A stretch of DNA of 64,000 nucleotides, taken from contig NZ_CP073577.1 of the NCBI RefSeq assembly GCF_018205975.1, positions 2,976,001-3,040,000 of the forward strand, written 5' to 3'. Positions 26,525 through 35,048 of this stretch are shown in pieces. This DNA comes from Erythrobacter sp. JK5. GTDB lineage: Bacteria > Pseudomonadota > Alphaproteobacteria > Sphingomonadales > Sphingomonadaceae. Positions within the stretch are counted from its first letter, which is position 1. Every line of letters starts with the position of its first letter. The translations under genes and the position numbers were made by a program. The notes under the pieces were generated by a model, which saw only the letters and a list, made by a program, of their open reading frames with translations, did not search any database and was not told where the DNA came from.

Positions 26525-27874
26525 ATGACTGTCACCCGTTTCGCCCCGTCCCCGACGGGCCGCCTCCATGTCGGCAATATCCGCACCGCGCTGCACAACT
26601 GGATGCTGGCCCACAAGTCTGGCGGGACATTCATCCTGCGGATCGATGACACCGATGCGGAGCGCAGCCGCGAAGAATATGTCGAGGCGATCCGCGCCGA
26701 TCTGGCGTGGCTGGGGATTGCTGCGGATCGCGAGGAGCGGCAATCGGCGCGGCTGGATCGCTACGAAGCGGCCTTCGAAAATCTTAGGGAAGCCGGGCGG
26801 ATATATCCCGCTTACGAGACGCAGCAGGAGCTCGAACTCAAGCGCAAGATCCAGCTGGGTCGCGGTCTGCCGCCGATCTACGACCGTGCGGCCCTGGCGC
26901 TTTCCGAGGAACAACGTGCCGCCAAGGAGGCCGAGGGTATCCAGCCGCACTGGCGCTTCAGGCTCGATCAGGAGGAACCGATCGGCTGGGAAGACGGCGT
27001 CCGCGGCACGCAGAAATTCGACCCCGCACAGCTTTCCGATCCGGTAGTCCGGCGCGCCGACGGGTCGTGGCTGTACATGCTGCCGAGCACGGTCGATGAT
27101 ATCGACATGGGCGTCACGCAAGTGCTTCGCGGTGAGGATCACGTTTCGAACACTGCCGTTCAGATTCAGATGTTTACCGCACTCCATGCTGCACAATTCG
27201 CTGCAGCAAAACAGGTGCCCGATTTCGCCCATGAGGCCCTGCTGGTAGGCAAGGAGGGCAAACTGTCCAAGCGTCTCGGCTCGCTCGGCTGTGACGCGTT
27301 TCGTGAGCGCGGGATCGAACCCGAGGCGATCGTCGCGCTGCTGGCGCGGCTCGGCACGTCGTTGCCGGTCGAACCGATCGCCGACCGCGCGAAGCTGCTC
27401 GAGACATTCGACCTGTCGACCTTCGGCCGTGCCCCGGCAAAATTCGACGATGCCGAGCTGGACCGGGTCAACACCGCCATCGTCCACGCCATGCCGTTCG
27501 ACGCGGTCAAGCATCGCCTGCCCGAAGGGATGGACGAAGCCGGCTGGCACGCGGTGCAGCCCAACGTGGCGACCGTGGGCGAAGTGGGCGAATGGTGGCG
27601 GCTGGTCACCGGTCCCATCGAACAGCTCGAATTCTCGGACGAGGACCGCGCCTATCTCGCCGAAGCCGCCGCAACGCTGGAGTGGGGCGAGGACCCGTGG
27701 CACGCGCTGACCGCGGCGCTCAAAGACATGACCGGGCGCAAGGGCAAGGCCCTGTTCCTGCCGCTGCGGCAGGCGCTTACGGGCATGGACCATGGCCCGG
27801 ATATGGGCGAACTGCTGCCGCTTATCGGCGAGGAGGCGGCGCGGCGCAGGCTGGAGCGCGCGGCGGCGTCGTAA
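26525..27874 (+). CDS. gltX: Glutamate--tRNA ligase
   Basis: A 449-residue class I synthetase. The N-terminus MTVTRFAPSPTGRLHVGNIR contains the HIGH-type motif (HVGN), ILRIDDTD follows, and the KMSKS-equivalent is KLSKR in VGKEGKLSKRLGSLGC. It attaches glutamate to tRNA-Glu, and in many alphaproteobacteria a second GltX-like enzyme acts on tRNA-Gln with later amidation; which role this one plays cannot be told here. The start at 26525 gives the conserved N-terminus. Confidence 0.95.
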   Translation: MTVTRFAPSPTGRLHVGNIRTALHNWMLAHKSGGTFILRIDDTDAERSREEYVEAIRADLAWLGIAADREERQSARLDRYEAAFENLREAGRIYPAYETQQELELKRKIQLGRGLPPIYDRAALALSEEQRAAKEAEGIQPHWRFRLDQEEPIGWEDGVRGTQKFDPAQLSDPVVRRADGSWLYMLPSTVDDIDMGVTQVLRGEDHVSNTAVQIQMFTALHAAQFAAAKQVPDFAHEALLVGKEGKLSKRLGSLGCDAFRERGIEPEAIVALLARLGTSLPVEPIADRAKLLETFDLSTFGRAPAKFDDAELDRVNTAIVHAMPFDAVKHRLPEGMDEAGWHAVQPNVATVGEVGEWWRLVTGPIEQLEFSDEDRAYLAEAAATLEWGEDPWHALTAALKDMTGRKGKALFLPLRQALTGMDHGPDMGELLPLIGEEAARRRLERAAAS

Positions 27875-27996
27875 CAGCGGGGTCCGGGCCGAGGAGCTTT
27901 TCGACCCGATGCCGTCCTTAACTTCAAGTCAAACACTTTTGGCTAACCCGGTAGACCACGCAGTCTGAGCAGCGGTCCGATCGGGAGAGAGACGAC

Positions 27997-28275
27997 ATGC
28001 CTTCGACGCAGAACGGAGAGGCTTCGACGGGCTTCAGCGCGCTCGTGCGCTATCGCACGCGTCGCAAGATGGAAATGGAAGTCCTCGACATCGGAGCGGG
28101 CGGATGCCTCGTCGATGCTCGCGGATGGTCCGTAAAACCTGGCGAGAAAGTATCGGTCAAATTGCCAAACCTCGCCTTTGTCGCGGCCAATGTCGTATGG
28201 ATCGAGAACAGCCGCGCGGGGATCGCGTTCGAGGAGCCGCTCTACGGCCCGACGCTCGAGCATCTCACCAGCTGA
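27997..28275 (+). CDS. PilZ domain protein
   Basis: A 92-residue, single-domain protein: RYRTRRKMEMEVLDIGAGGCLVDARGWSVKPGEKVSVKL is the body of a PilZ barrel (RxxxR c-di-GMP contact and D/NxSxxG-like DIGAGG). The first Arg motif is partly kept, so c-di-GMP binding is possible. Ribosome site gggag lies just before the ATG at 27997. The gene is followed by a 230-base gap with repeats. Confidence 0.82.
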   Translation: MPSTQNGEASTGFSALVRYRTRRKMEMEVLDIGAGGCLVDARGWSVKPGEKVSVKLPNLAFVAANVVWIENSRAGIAFEEPLYGPTLEHLTS

Positions 28276-28293
28276 ATTCCGCCGGATGATTCC

Positions 28294-28392
28294 ATTGGCG
28301 AAGTTGACACACCTGACACGGTGTCACCCGCCAACTCCCGTCTCAACCTTATGAAAAGCCGACAGTTTTCGTCGAATTGGTGAAGTTGACAC
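28294..28392. repeat. Direct repeat and palindrome in the gap between convergent genes
   Basis: The 17-base sequence attggYgaagttgacac occurs at 28294-28310 and 28376-28392 with one difference, 82 bases apart. Between them is a 13-base palindrome tgacac-g-gtgtca (28314-28326) that contains the same TGACAC core. Both neighbouring genes end here (plus at 28275, minus at 28506), so this is not a promoter for either. No gene was seen in 28276-28505. Confidence 0.6.
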
Positions 28393-28505
28393 TATTCCAA
28401 CTCGAAACGCGCCTGTCCGAGGACGCGACAGTGAACCGACGATGCGAAAGAGCATCATCGAATTAACGTATCGGCGCTTTGTAGGAAAACGGTTCCGCTT
28501 GCGCG

Positions 28506-30011
28506 CTACCCGGCGTGCTTATCCAGTTCGGCTCCGGTCAGCGTTACGATGTGCAGCAGGTTGGTACTCCCCGGCGTTCCGAACGGCACGCCCGCCAGCA
28601 CGACCTGCTTCGATCCCGCCGTGCCGAATCCGTGGCGCAGGGCCATGCGTTTGCCCTTGGCGATCATCTCTTCGAAACTGCCGATATCCTTGGTCGCGAC
28701 CGCGTGCGCGCCCCAGAGCAACCCCATCCGCCGCGCGGTACGCATCGACGGCGTGAGCACCAGCATCGGCGTTGCCGGGCGTTCGCGCGCCACCCGCCGC
28801 GCGGTCGATCCGCTGGAAGTGAACACCGTGATCGCGCTGATCGGCACGGTGTCGGCGATGGTCATGCAGGCATGCGCGAGCGCATCCGATGTGGTCGCAT
28901 CGGGCGGCGTATCGAGAAACCGGACGCGGTCGATATAGCCTTCGTCGCCTTCGACCTGGGTGGCGATCGAATGCATCATCGCAACCGATTCCTCGGGCCA
29001 GTCACCCGCCGCGCTCTCGGCCGAAAGCATCACCGCATCGGCGCCATCGTAGACCGCGTTGGCCACGTCGGAGACTTCGGCGCGGGTCGGGATCGGGCTT
29101 TCGATCATGCTTTCGAGCATCTGGGTCGCCACGATCACCGGCTTGCCGGCGGTGCGCGCGGCGTTGACGATCCGCTTTTGCAACGGCGGGACCTCTTGCG
29201 GCTCGAGCTCGACGCCGAGGTCGCCGCGCGCGACCATGATCGCATCGGCCAGTTCGATGATGTCGCCGAGGCGCTTGACGGCCTGCGGCTTCTCGATCTT
29301 GGCGCACAGCGCCGGACCCTGCGCGGCCCCTCGCGGCGCGCCCTTGGCGCGGTGCGCGCCGATCAGCTTGCGCGCCTCGGCCAGATCCTCGGGGCGCTGG
29401 ACGAAGCTGAGCGCGATCCAGTCGGCACCATGCTCGACCGCGAAGGCGAGATCCCTGCGATCCTTGTCGGTCAGCGCCGGGATCGGCACTTCGGCATCGG
29501 GGACATTGACCCCCTTGCGGTCGGAGATCACCCCGCCGACCTCGGCCGAACAGAAGATGCGGTCGTTGTCGGCTTCCTTGACCACCAGCCTGATCTTGCC
29601 GTCGTTGATCAGCAGTCGCTGACCGCGCTCCATGATCCCGAACAGTTCGGCATGCGGCAGGAACACGCGGGTCTCGTCGCCGGGCGCTTCGTCGCGGTCG
29701 AGCGTGAAATGCCCGCCATGGCGGATTACCGCGCTGCCATCCTTGAATGTGCCGACGCGCAGCTTGGGACCCTGCAGATCGGCAAGGATCGCGATCGGGC
29801 GGGCAAACTCCTTTTCGAGCGCGCGGATCGCTCCGATCGCCTGTTCGTGATCGGCGTGGCTGCCGTGGCTCATGTTCAGCCGGAAGGCGTCGGCCCCGGC
29901 TCTGAACAGCTTGCGCAGCATTTCGGGAGAGCGACTGGCAGGGCCGATCGTCGCGAGAATCTTGACCTTGCGACCGCGCGGGTCGATCCTTGTCGCATCG
30001 TGTCTGGTCAT
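28506..30011 (-). CDS. pyk: Pyruvate kinase
   Basis: A 501-residue enzyme opening with RGRKVKILATIGPASRSPEM and carrying the signature IMVARGDLGVELEPQEVPPLQK, with the catalytic-Lys region CAKIEKPQAV and the LPHAELF B-domain. It converts phosphoenolpyruvate and ADP to pyruvate and ATP. The start at 30011 opens the conserved N-terminus; the frame is open upstream to 30068 but without homology. It is divergent from the DUF1244 gene. Confidence 0.96.
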   Translation of the reverse strand: MTRHDATRIDPRGRKVKILATIGPASRSPEMLRKLFRAGADAFRLNMSHGSHADHEQAIGAIRALEKEFARPIAILADLQGPKLRVGTFKDGSAVIRHGGHFTLDRDEAPGDETRVFLPHAELFGIMERGQRLLINDGKIRLVVKEADNDRIFCSAEVGGVISDRKGVNVPDAEVPIPALTDKDRRDLAFAVEHGADWIALSFVQRPEDLAEARKLIGAHRAKGAPRGAAQGPALCAKIEKPQAVKRLGDIIELADAIMVARGDLGVELEPQEVPPLQKRIVNAARTAGKPVIVATQMLESMIESPIPTRAEVSDVANAVYDGADAVMLSAESAAGDWPEESVAMMHSIATQVEGDEGYIDRVRFLDTPPDATTSDALAHACMTIADTVPISAITVFTSSGSTARRVARERPATPMLVLTPSMRTARRMGLLWGAHAVATKDIGSFEEMIAKGKRMALRHGFGTAGSKQVVLAGVPFGTPGSTNLLHIVTLTGAELDKHAG

Positions 30012-30085
30012 CGATCCCAGTGATCCCTCCGTCCGGTTCACGCGAGCTATGGCACAGCCTTCCCGCAACTCAAGGAAATGTCGTT

Positions 30086-30403
30086 ATGAATATGGATCAA
30101 GACCCGCTCGATACCCTCGACGATGCGCAGGCCGCCGCCGCGTTCCGGCGCCTGGTGCGGCACTTGCGCCACCGCCACGACGCGCAGAACATCGAACTGA
30201 TGGGGCTTGCCGGGTTCTGCCGCAATTGCCTGGCCGACTGGATCCGCGACGCAGGGTACGAAGGCGACAAGGCGGCGGCGCGCGCGCTGATCCACGGCAT
30301 GCCGATGGACGAATGGAAGGCGACAAGACAGCAGCCCGCGACCGAAGAACAGATCGCGGCAATGGAAGCGAGCCTGACGAAAAATCGGGCAGATTTGCGC
30401 TAA
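30086..30403 (+). CDS. DUF1244 family protein
   Basis: A 105-residue, helical protein with the DUF1244 core [35 protein letters not shown]. The conserved CRNC-type Cys pair suggests metal or redox binding, but the function is not known. It is preceded by aaggaaatgtcgtt as ribosome site. Confidence 0.85.
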   Translation: MNMDQDPLDTLDDAQAAAAFRRLVRHLRHRHDAQNIELMGLAGFCRNCLADWIRDAGYEGDKAAARALIHGMPMDEWKATRQQPATEEQIAAMEASLTKNRADLR

Positions 30404-30497
30404 AGTTTTCCCGCCTTGTGGACAGCGCGCTTGCCCACGGGCCCTGCTCCGCTAATTCGCGCGTCAACCCAATCTCGAATCACCGGAGACACAATTC

Positions 30498-30734
30498 ATG
30501 GCCGAAGCCACCGACGACCGCCTGCGCCTGCTGATCGAGCGCATCGAACGCCTCGAGGAAGAGAAGAAGGGCATCGCCGACGACATCCGCGACGTCTATG
30601 CAGAAGCCAAGGCGGTCGGATACGACGCCAAGATCATGCGCCAGATCGTGCGCCTGAGGAAGATGAAGCCCGACGACCGCAGCGAACAGGAGATCATCCT
30701 GGAAACCTACAAGGCCGCGCTCGGGATGGGGTGA
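30498..30734 (+). CDS. gapR: GapR-type nucleoid protein (DUF2312)
   Basis: A 78-residue protein of the DUF2312 family, the family of Caulobacter GapR, an overtwisted-DNA-binding nucleoid protein that acts with topoisomerases ahead of replication forks. The sequence is an almost continuous coiled-coil-like helix ([22 protein letters not shown]), then the conserved [28 protein letters not shown]. The family role is established in Caulobacter and inferred here. Confidence 0.93.
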   Translation: MAEATDDRLRLLIERIERLEEEKKGIADDIRDVYAEAKAVGYDAKIMRQIVRLRKMKPDDRSEQEIILETYKAALGMG

Positions 30735-30797
30735 GGCGTCGTTGACGGTTCTTCTTTCTGTATAGAGAGGTGATCACGGCGTCGGGAGAGAAACATC

Positions 30798-31145
30798 ATG
30801 CCGAACGAATGGAAAGATGCGCGCGGGGTGATTGTCACCACCACCCCATCGATCGAGGGCAGGCCGATCCAGGAATATTGCGGCATCGTGGTCGGCGAAG
30901 TGATCGTCGGGGCGAACATCTTTCGCGATCTGTTCGCCAATATCCGCGACATCGTCGGCGGGCGGTCGGGCAGCTACGAACGCATCCTGCAAAAGGCGCG
31001 CGACGAGGCGATCGAGGAATTGCAGGCCGAAGCCGCTTCACGCGGGGCCAATGCGGTGGTCGGGATCGATCTCGATTACGAGGTGATCGGCGATACCGGC
31101 TCGATGCTGATGGTCAGCGCCAGCGGGACTGCGGTAAAGGTGTGA
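30798..31145 (+). CDS. YbjQ/UPF0145 family protein
   Basis: A 115-residue member of the YbjQ family (also called heavy-metal-binding domain, DUF74): [48 protein letters not shown]. It ends [10 protein letters not shown], and the stop overlaps the GTG start of the acetyltransferase (GTGTGA). A pentameric fold without known activity is typical of the family. Confidence 0.9.
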   Translation: MPNEWKDARGVIVTTTPSIEGRPIQEYCGIVVGEVIVGANIFRDLFANIRDIVGGRSGSYERILQKARDEAIEELQAEAASRGANAVVGIDLDYEVIGDTGSMLMVSASGTAVKV

Positions 31146-31651
31146 CGCTTACGATCCGCCATGGCGATCCGGCGGCAGATTCCGCGGCCTGTGCGCGGAT
31201 TTACGCGCCGCACGTCACGGAAAGCTGGGTCAGTTTCGAGCTTGAAGCGCCAGACGCGGATGAAATGGTCCGGAGGATGGCACGCTACGGCACCTCGCAT
31301 GGCTGGCTCGTGGCGGAGCAGGATGGCGAGGTTGCCGGATACGCCTATGGCTCGCCCCACCGCGAGCGAGCGGCCTATGCAAACTCCTGCGACGTTGCAG
31401 TCTATGTCGCCAGAGAAGCTGCGCGACGCGGTATCGGGCGCGCGCTTTACTCCGAACTCCTCTCGATCCTTTCGCGCGACTTTCACGCTGCGTTTGCAGG
31501 CATCGCGCTGCCCAACGAACCAAGCGTGGGACTGCATCGCGCGATGGGCTTCGAGCCGGTCGGCGTCTATCGCGAAGTCGGCTGGAAGTTGGGTGGCTGG
31601 CGCGATGTTGCGTGGTTTCAAAAGCGCCTTGGCCAAGGGAGTGTCGGATGA
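31142..31651 (+). CDS. GNAT acetyltransferase, phosphinothricin acetyltransferase-like
   Basis: A 169-residue N-acetyltransferase read from a GTG codon that overlaps the YbjQ stop by four bases, so translational coupling is likely. The layout of the PAT/Bar branch is seen: [18 protein letters not shown], then the acetyl-CoA loop [10 protein letters not shown] and the closing [21 protein letters not shown]. Enzymes of this branch acetylate phosphinothricin or amino acids such as methionine derivatives; the true substrate is unknown. Confidence 0.85.
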   Translation: MTLTIRHGDPAADSAACARIYAPHVTESWVSFELEAPDADEMVRRMARYGTSHGWLVAEQDGEVAGYAYGSPHRERAAYANSCDVAVYVAREAARRGIGRALYSELLSILSRDFHAAFAGIALPNEPSVGLHRAMGFEPVGVYREVGWKLGGWRDVAWFQKRLGQGSVG

Positions 31652-32103
31652 TTGCGGTACGCCGCCTCGGACCCGGCGATCTGGCCGGGTACCGGACGAT
31701 GAACGCGGTGTTTTCCGAGGTTTTCGAGGAGCCGGAGAACTACGCCGACAGACCGCCGGGCGATTCCCATGCCAGGGCGTGGCTTGCCAACGCGAACAAT
31801 ATCGCGATCCTCGCCGAAGCCGGGGGCAAGACGGTGGGCGCGCTGGCGGGTTATGTCCTGCCCAAGTTCGAGCAGGAGCGCAGCGAGCTCTTCATCTACG
31901 ATCTCGCCGTGCGCGAAAGCCACCGGCGACGGGGAGCGGCGACCGCGATGATCGAGGAGACGCGCAAGATCGCGCGCAACGTGGGCGCGTGGACCGTGTT
32001 CGTGCAGGCCGACACGACGCCCGAAGACGAACCCGCGCAGGCGCTCTATCGCAAGCTTGCCTCAAGCGAGATCACTGCGCTCCATTTCGATATCGCGCCT
32101 TAG
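31648..32103 (+). CDS. GNAT acetyltransferase, AAC(3)-I-like
   Basis: A 151-residue N-acetyltransferase whose ATG overlaps the preceding stop (ATGA). The sequence resembles the AAC(3)-I aminoglycoside acetyltransferase group: NAVFSEVFEEPENYADRPP, a pantetheine loop ESHRRRGAATAMI, and VFVQADTTPEDEPAQALYRKL. The resemblance to resistance enzymes is family-level and does not by itself prove aminoglycoside resistance. Confidence 0.82.
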   Translation: MIAVRRLGPGDLAGYRTMNAVFSEVFEEPENYADRPPGDSHARAWLANANNIAILAEAGGKTVGALAGYVLPKFEQERSELFIYDLAVRESHRRRGAATAMIEETRKIARNVGAWTVFVQADTTPEDEPAQALYRKLASSEITALHFDIAP

Positions 32104-32185
32104 GCAATTGTCGCGCGGCGCGCGCTTCGCTAGGGCTGCGCCCAACATTCCAAGCCAATTCGAAGAGTTCCCCCAAGGATAGACC

Positions 32186-32932
32186 ATGGCAGGCCATTCC
32201 AAATTCAAGAACATCATGCACCGCAAGGGTGCGCAGGACAAAAAGCGTTCGAACCTGTTTTCCAAGCTCAGCCGCGAAATCACCGTCGCCGCGAAGATGG
32301 GCACGCCCGATCCCGACATGAACCCGCGCCTGCGGCTGGCGGTCAACACCGCCAAGGCGCAGTCGATGCCCAAGGACAACATCCAGCGCGCCATCGACAA
32401 GGCGACCGCGGGCGATGACGAGAACTACGAGGAAGTGCGCTACGAAGGCTACGGCCCCGGCGGCAGCGCGATCATTGTCGAGGCACTGACCGACAACCGC
32501 AACCGCACCGCCACCGCCGTGCGCACCGCGTTCAGCAAGAACGGCGGCAATCTCGGCACCGAAGGCTCGGTTGCGCATGGCTTCGAACGGCTCGGCTATA
32601 TCGAATACGGCCCGGAGGCGGGCTCGGAGGACAAGGTGCTCGAAGCCGCCCTCGAAGCCGGGGCGGAGGATATTTCCTCGTCCGAAGACGGCCACGAAAT
32701 CTGGACCGCCGCAGAAGATCTGCACGCGGTGGCCGAAGCGCTGGAAAAGGCGCTGGGTGAGGCCAAGGAAGTCAAGCTCGCGTGGAAGCCCAACCTCACC
32801 GTCGAGCTCGACGAAAAGAACGCCGGCACGCTGCTCAAGCTGATCGACACGCTCGACGACGATGACGACGTGCAGACCGTGTGGGGCAATTACGAGATCA
32901 GCGACGAGGTGATGGACAAGCTCGACGCGTGA
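32186..32932 (+). CDS. yebC: YebC/PmpR family protein
   Basis: A 248-residue member of the YebC family with the usual start [20 protein letters not shown] and the acidic patch [21 protein letters not shown]. YebC-type proteins are described as transcriptional regulators and, more recently, as translation factors that relieve ribosome stalling. It stands upstream of ruvC as in most proteobacteria. Confidence 0.95.
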   Translation: MAGHSKFKNIMHRKGAQDKKRSNLFSKLSREITVAAKMGTPDPDMNPRLRLAVNTAKAQSMPKDNIQRAIDKATAGDDENYEEVRYEGYGPGGSAIIVEALTDNRNRTATAVRTAFSKNGGNLGTEGSVAHGFERLGYIEYGPEAGSEDKVLEAALEAGAEDISSSEDGHEIWTAAEDLHAVAEALEKALGEAKEVKLAWKPNLTVELDEKNAGTLLKLIDTLDDDDDVQTVWGNYEISDEVMDKLDA

Positions 32933-33024
32933 CCTGGCGCGAATGGCTTTTCGCGGTGGTGCTGGGCGCGGCGTTCCTGCTGGCGATCGCATGGAGGCTG
33001 GGATGGCGGATCGGGCTTGGATAA
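32929..33024 (+). CDS. Possible 31-residue membrane peptide between yebC and ruvC
   Basis: A short ORF starting with GTG that overlaps the yebC stop by three bases (GTGA), 31 codons. The product ([20 protein letters not shown], then [11 protein letters not shown]) is a single membrane helix with basic ends. The overlap favours coupling, but there is no independent ribosome site and it may be chance. Confidence 0.3.
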   Translation: MTWREWLFAVVLGAAFLLAIAWRLGWRIGLG

Positions 33025-33028
33025 ATTC

Positions 33029-33048
33029 CCCTCCCGCTCGCGGGAGGG
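33029..33048. repeat. Perfect palindrome before ruvC
   Basis: An eight-base inverted repeat, ccctcccg - ctcg - cgggaggg, 12 bases before the ruvC ATG. Palindromes of this CCCTCCCG type are common intergenic elements in sphingomonads. It could fold over the ruvC ribosome site region. Confidence 0.6.
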
Positions 33049-33059
33049 TAAGATAGAGC

Positions 33060-33542
33060 ATGCCAATAATCCTCGGCCTTGACCCTTCGCTCTCCTGCAC
33101 CGGGTGGGGCGTGATCAGGGCCGAAGGCTCGCGCATCACCCACATCGCCAATGGCGAAGTGAAGACCTCGCCGCGCGCACCGATGGCGGAGCGGCTGGCC
33201 GATCTGCATCGCGTGATCGCGGGCGTGATCGCCCAGCACCGTCCCGAACGCGCGGCATGCGAGGAAGTGTTCGTCAACAAGAACCCGCAATCGACGCTCA
33301 AACTGTCGCAGGCGCGCGGCGCGGTGCTGGCCGCGTGCGGCGCTGTCGGGCTGCCGGTCGAGGAACACGCCGCCCGCGCGGTGAAGAAGGCGGTGGTCGG
33401 CACCGGCGCAGCGGACAAGAGCCAGGTGCAGGCCATGCTCCGAATCCTGCTGCCCGGGGTCGAACCTGCCGGGGCGGACGCCGCCGATGCCCTCGCCGTC
33501 GCCATCGCCGATGCCCATCTGGGCCGGGAGTTGCGACGGTAA
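33060..33542 (+). CDS. ruvC: Crossover junction endodeoxyribonuclease RuvC
   Basis: A 160-residue RuvC: the catalytic Asp lies in ILGLDPSLSCTGWGV, the second acid in EEVFVNKNPQSTLKLSQARG, and the last in GADAADALAVAIADAH. It resolves Holliday junctions after RuvAB branch migration. The usual downstream ruvA-ruvB are not found after it in this window. Confidence 0.95.
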   Translation: MPIILGLDPSLSCTGWGVIRAEGSRITHIANGEVKTSPRAPMAERLADLHRVIAGVIAQHRPERAACEEVFVNKNPQSTLKLSQARGAVLAACGAVGLPVEEHAARAVKKAVVGTGAADKSQVQAMLRILLPGVEPAGADAADALAVAIADAHLGRELRR

Positions 33543-33693
33543 TCAGCGGGTTATCAGTGTTGCATGACATGCCACGAAATCGCGGTGCCGCTTGCATTTG
33601 TCGCAACAGCAGCTTCGTGCTAGTGTCTCCCACGGAACAGCTGCAACAAGCTTCAGCCCTTCATCGGTACGCACAACAGGCGGGAGACCAGCG

Positions 33694-34173
33694 ATGAAGA
33701 GACTTGTACTGAGTGTAGCGTCGGCAACGATGATTATCGGAGCCGTTCCGGCACATGCCCAAAGCTTTACCTACGACATTACGTGGCAGCCGGTCGAATC
33801 GGTCGGCGGGATCGACGGTATGGACGGCCCCCAATACCAGGGCGGCAGCGTCAACGGCACCTGGACCACGACCTATGAAGACGGATCGAAGGATTCGGGA
33901 ACGCTCAGGTGCGTCGGGATGGACCAGCCCGATGGCGGCGTTTTTGCGATCCATCTGACGTGCAATATCAAGGGCAGCGAAGGCACGGCCACATCGGTCT
34001 ACGGTTGCAATTTCCTCGGGCCGCGCGGACCCGACACGCCGCTGGGCTGCGTCGGAGGTCTGCAAGGGCGCGAAGGGCCGTTCGCCGATCGGCGCGGCGG
34101 CCTGACGATGGAATGGTATTCCGACACGAAGTCGCGCGGTACCGGCCAGTGGTACAGCCCCGGTCAGCCATAG
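33694..34173 (+). CDS. Secreted hypothetical protein
   Basis: A 159-residue protein with a signal peptide (MKRLVLSVASATMIIGAVPAHA). The mature part is Gly- and Thr-rich with several beta-strand stretches (GGSVNGTWTTTYEDGSKDSG) and two Cys pairs, resembling small beta-barrel secreted proteins. Nothing more specific can be said. A hairpin terminator follows at 34228. Confidence 0.65.
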   Translation: MKRLVLSVASATMIIGAVPAHAQSFTYDITWQPVESVGGIDGMDGPQYQGGSVNGTWTTTYEDGSKDSGTLRCVGMDQPDGGVFAIHLTCNIKGSEGTATSVYGCNFLGPRGPDTPLGCVGGLQGREGPFADRRGGLTMEWYSDTKSRGTGQWYSPGQP

Positions 34174-34227
34174 CGAAGCGACCTGCGGCCCTTGCCTGTG
34201 CAAGGAGCCGGTTCAGGAAAGCCGCGT

Positions 34228-34262
34228 GAAATGGGGGCTTGCGACAGGCAAGTCCCCATTTT
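34228..34262. terminator. Bidirectional hairpin between convergent genes
   Basis: A stem gaaatgggg-gcttgc / ggcaag-tccccattttc with flanking A and T, between the plus-strand gene ending at 34173 and the minus-strand gene ending at 34306. Confidence 0.7.
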
Positions 34263-34305
34263 CATGCGCCCGAGTTGGCGCAGCGCCGATTGACGCGGAA
34301 CAACC

Positions 34306-34584
34306 CTAGTTGGCGCCCGGCGACTGGTTGTCGTTGTCGTCGAGGTCGGCAATGATCACCACAATCCCGGTGATCCACAGCCCCACCAGCAACAGTGCGA
34401 TCACATCGCCGCTCGCGGCGATGCCTTCGCCATCGGCCGAGCGACCCAGCCCGGGCTGCACCTGCGCGCTGGTGTAGAACGCCGGACTGTCACCGGCGCG
34501 CGTGTTCGCTTGCGCTGCCACGGGCGTCATGACAAGGCTACCGGCCGCCAGCGCGACCATCAGATTTCGTGCTGCATTCAGCAT
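34306..34584 (-). CDS. Small exported membrane protein
   Basis: A 92-residue protein with a signal peptide (MLNAARNLMVALAAGSLVMTPVAAQAN), a short linker, one membrane segment (VIALLLVGLWITGIVVIIADL) and an Asp/Asn-rich tail (DDNDNQSPGAN). The ATG at 34584 has a ggag site; the frame's first ATG (34599) is less likely. Proteins of this type are common and unstudied in sphingomonads. Confidence 0.62.
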   Translation of the reverse strand: MLNAARNLMVALAAGSLVMTPVAAQANTRAGDSPAFYTSAQVQPGLGRSADGEGIAASGDVIALLLVGLWITGIVVIIADLDDNDNQSPGAN

Positions 34585-34679
34585 AGGCGCTCCATTCACG
34601 GTGTCGCGTTACGCCAAAAAACTCTAGAAATCGCTAACCATTGCGATCTACCGGCCCTGATTTGCGATAAGGAGGCACG

Positions 34680-35048
34680 ATGGCCATCCATCTCTACGGC
34701 ATCCCCAACTGCGACACGGTGAAGAAAGCGCGCAAATGGCTCGAAGCGCGCGAGCTCGAATACGCGTTTCACGATTTCAAGAAAGAGCCTGTCGATCCGG
34801 CCAACCTGATGGAATGGATCGCGGCTAAGGGTGTCGACACGGTGCTCAACCGTCGGGGAACCACGTTTCGCAAGCTGTCCGATGCAGACAAGGCCGCTCT
34901 CGACGCCGACAAGTCCGGGGCCAAGGCGGTAACCTTGCTGCAACAGCACCCCTCCATGATCAAGCGCCCGGTCGTCGCCCATGCGGGCGGCATCCTGATC
35001 GGTTTCAAGGAAGACGAATGGTCCGCAGCCCTTTCCTCGCATTCCTGA
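34680..35048 (+). CDS. ArsC/Spx family thiol protein
   Basis: A 122-residue thioredoxin-fold protein of the ArsC/Spx family: IHLYGIPNCDTVKKARKWLE, with Cys in the PNCDT motif, and the closing RPVVAHAGGILIGF. Proteins of this branch are often called arsenate reductase-like (YffB); true arsenate reductase activity is not implied. Its 3' end overlaps the next gene by 31 bases. Confidence 0.85.
   Translation: MAIHLYGIPNCDTVKKARKWLEARELEYAFHDFKKEPVDPANLMEWIAAKGVDTVLNRRGTTFRKLSDADKAALDADKSGAKAVTLLQQHPSMIKRPVVAHAGGILIGFKEDEWSAALSSHS

Noticed and set aside
28442..28756. A 104-codon plus-strand ORF near the end of pyk
   Set aside because: Runs over the pyk 3' end on the opposite strand, has no ribosome site and Arg-rich composition typical of shadow frames.
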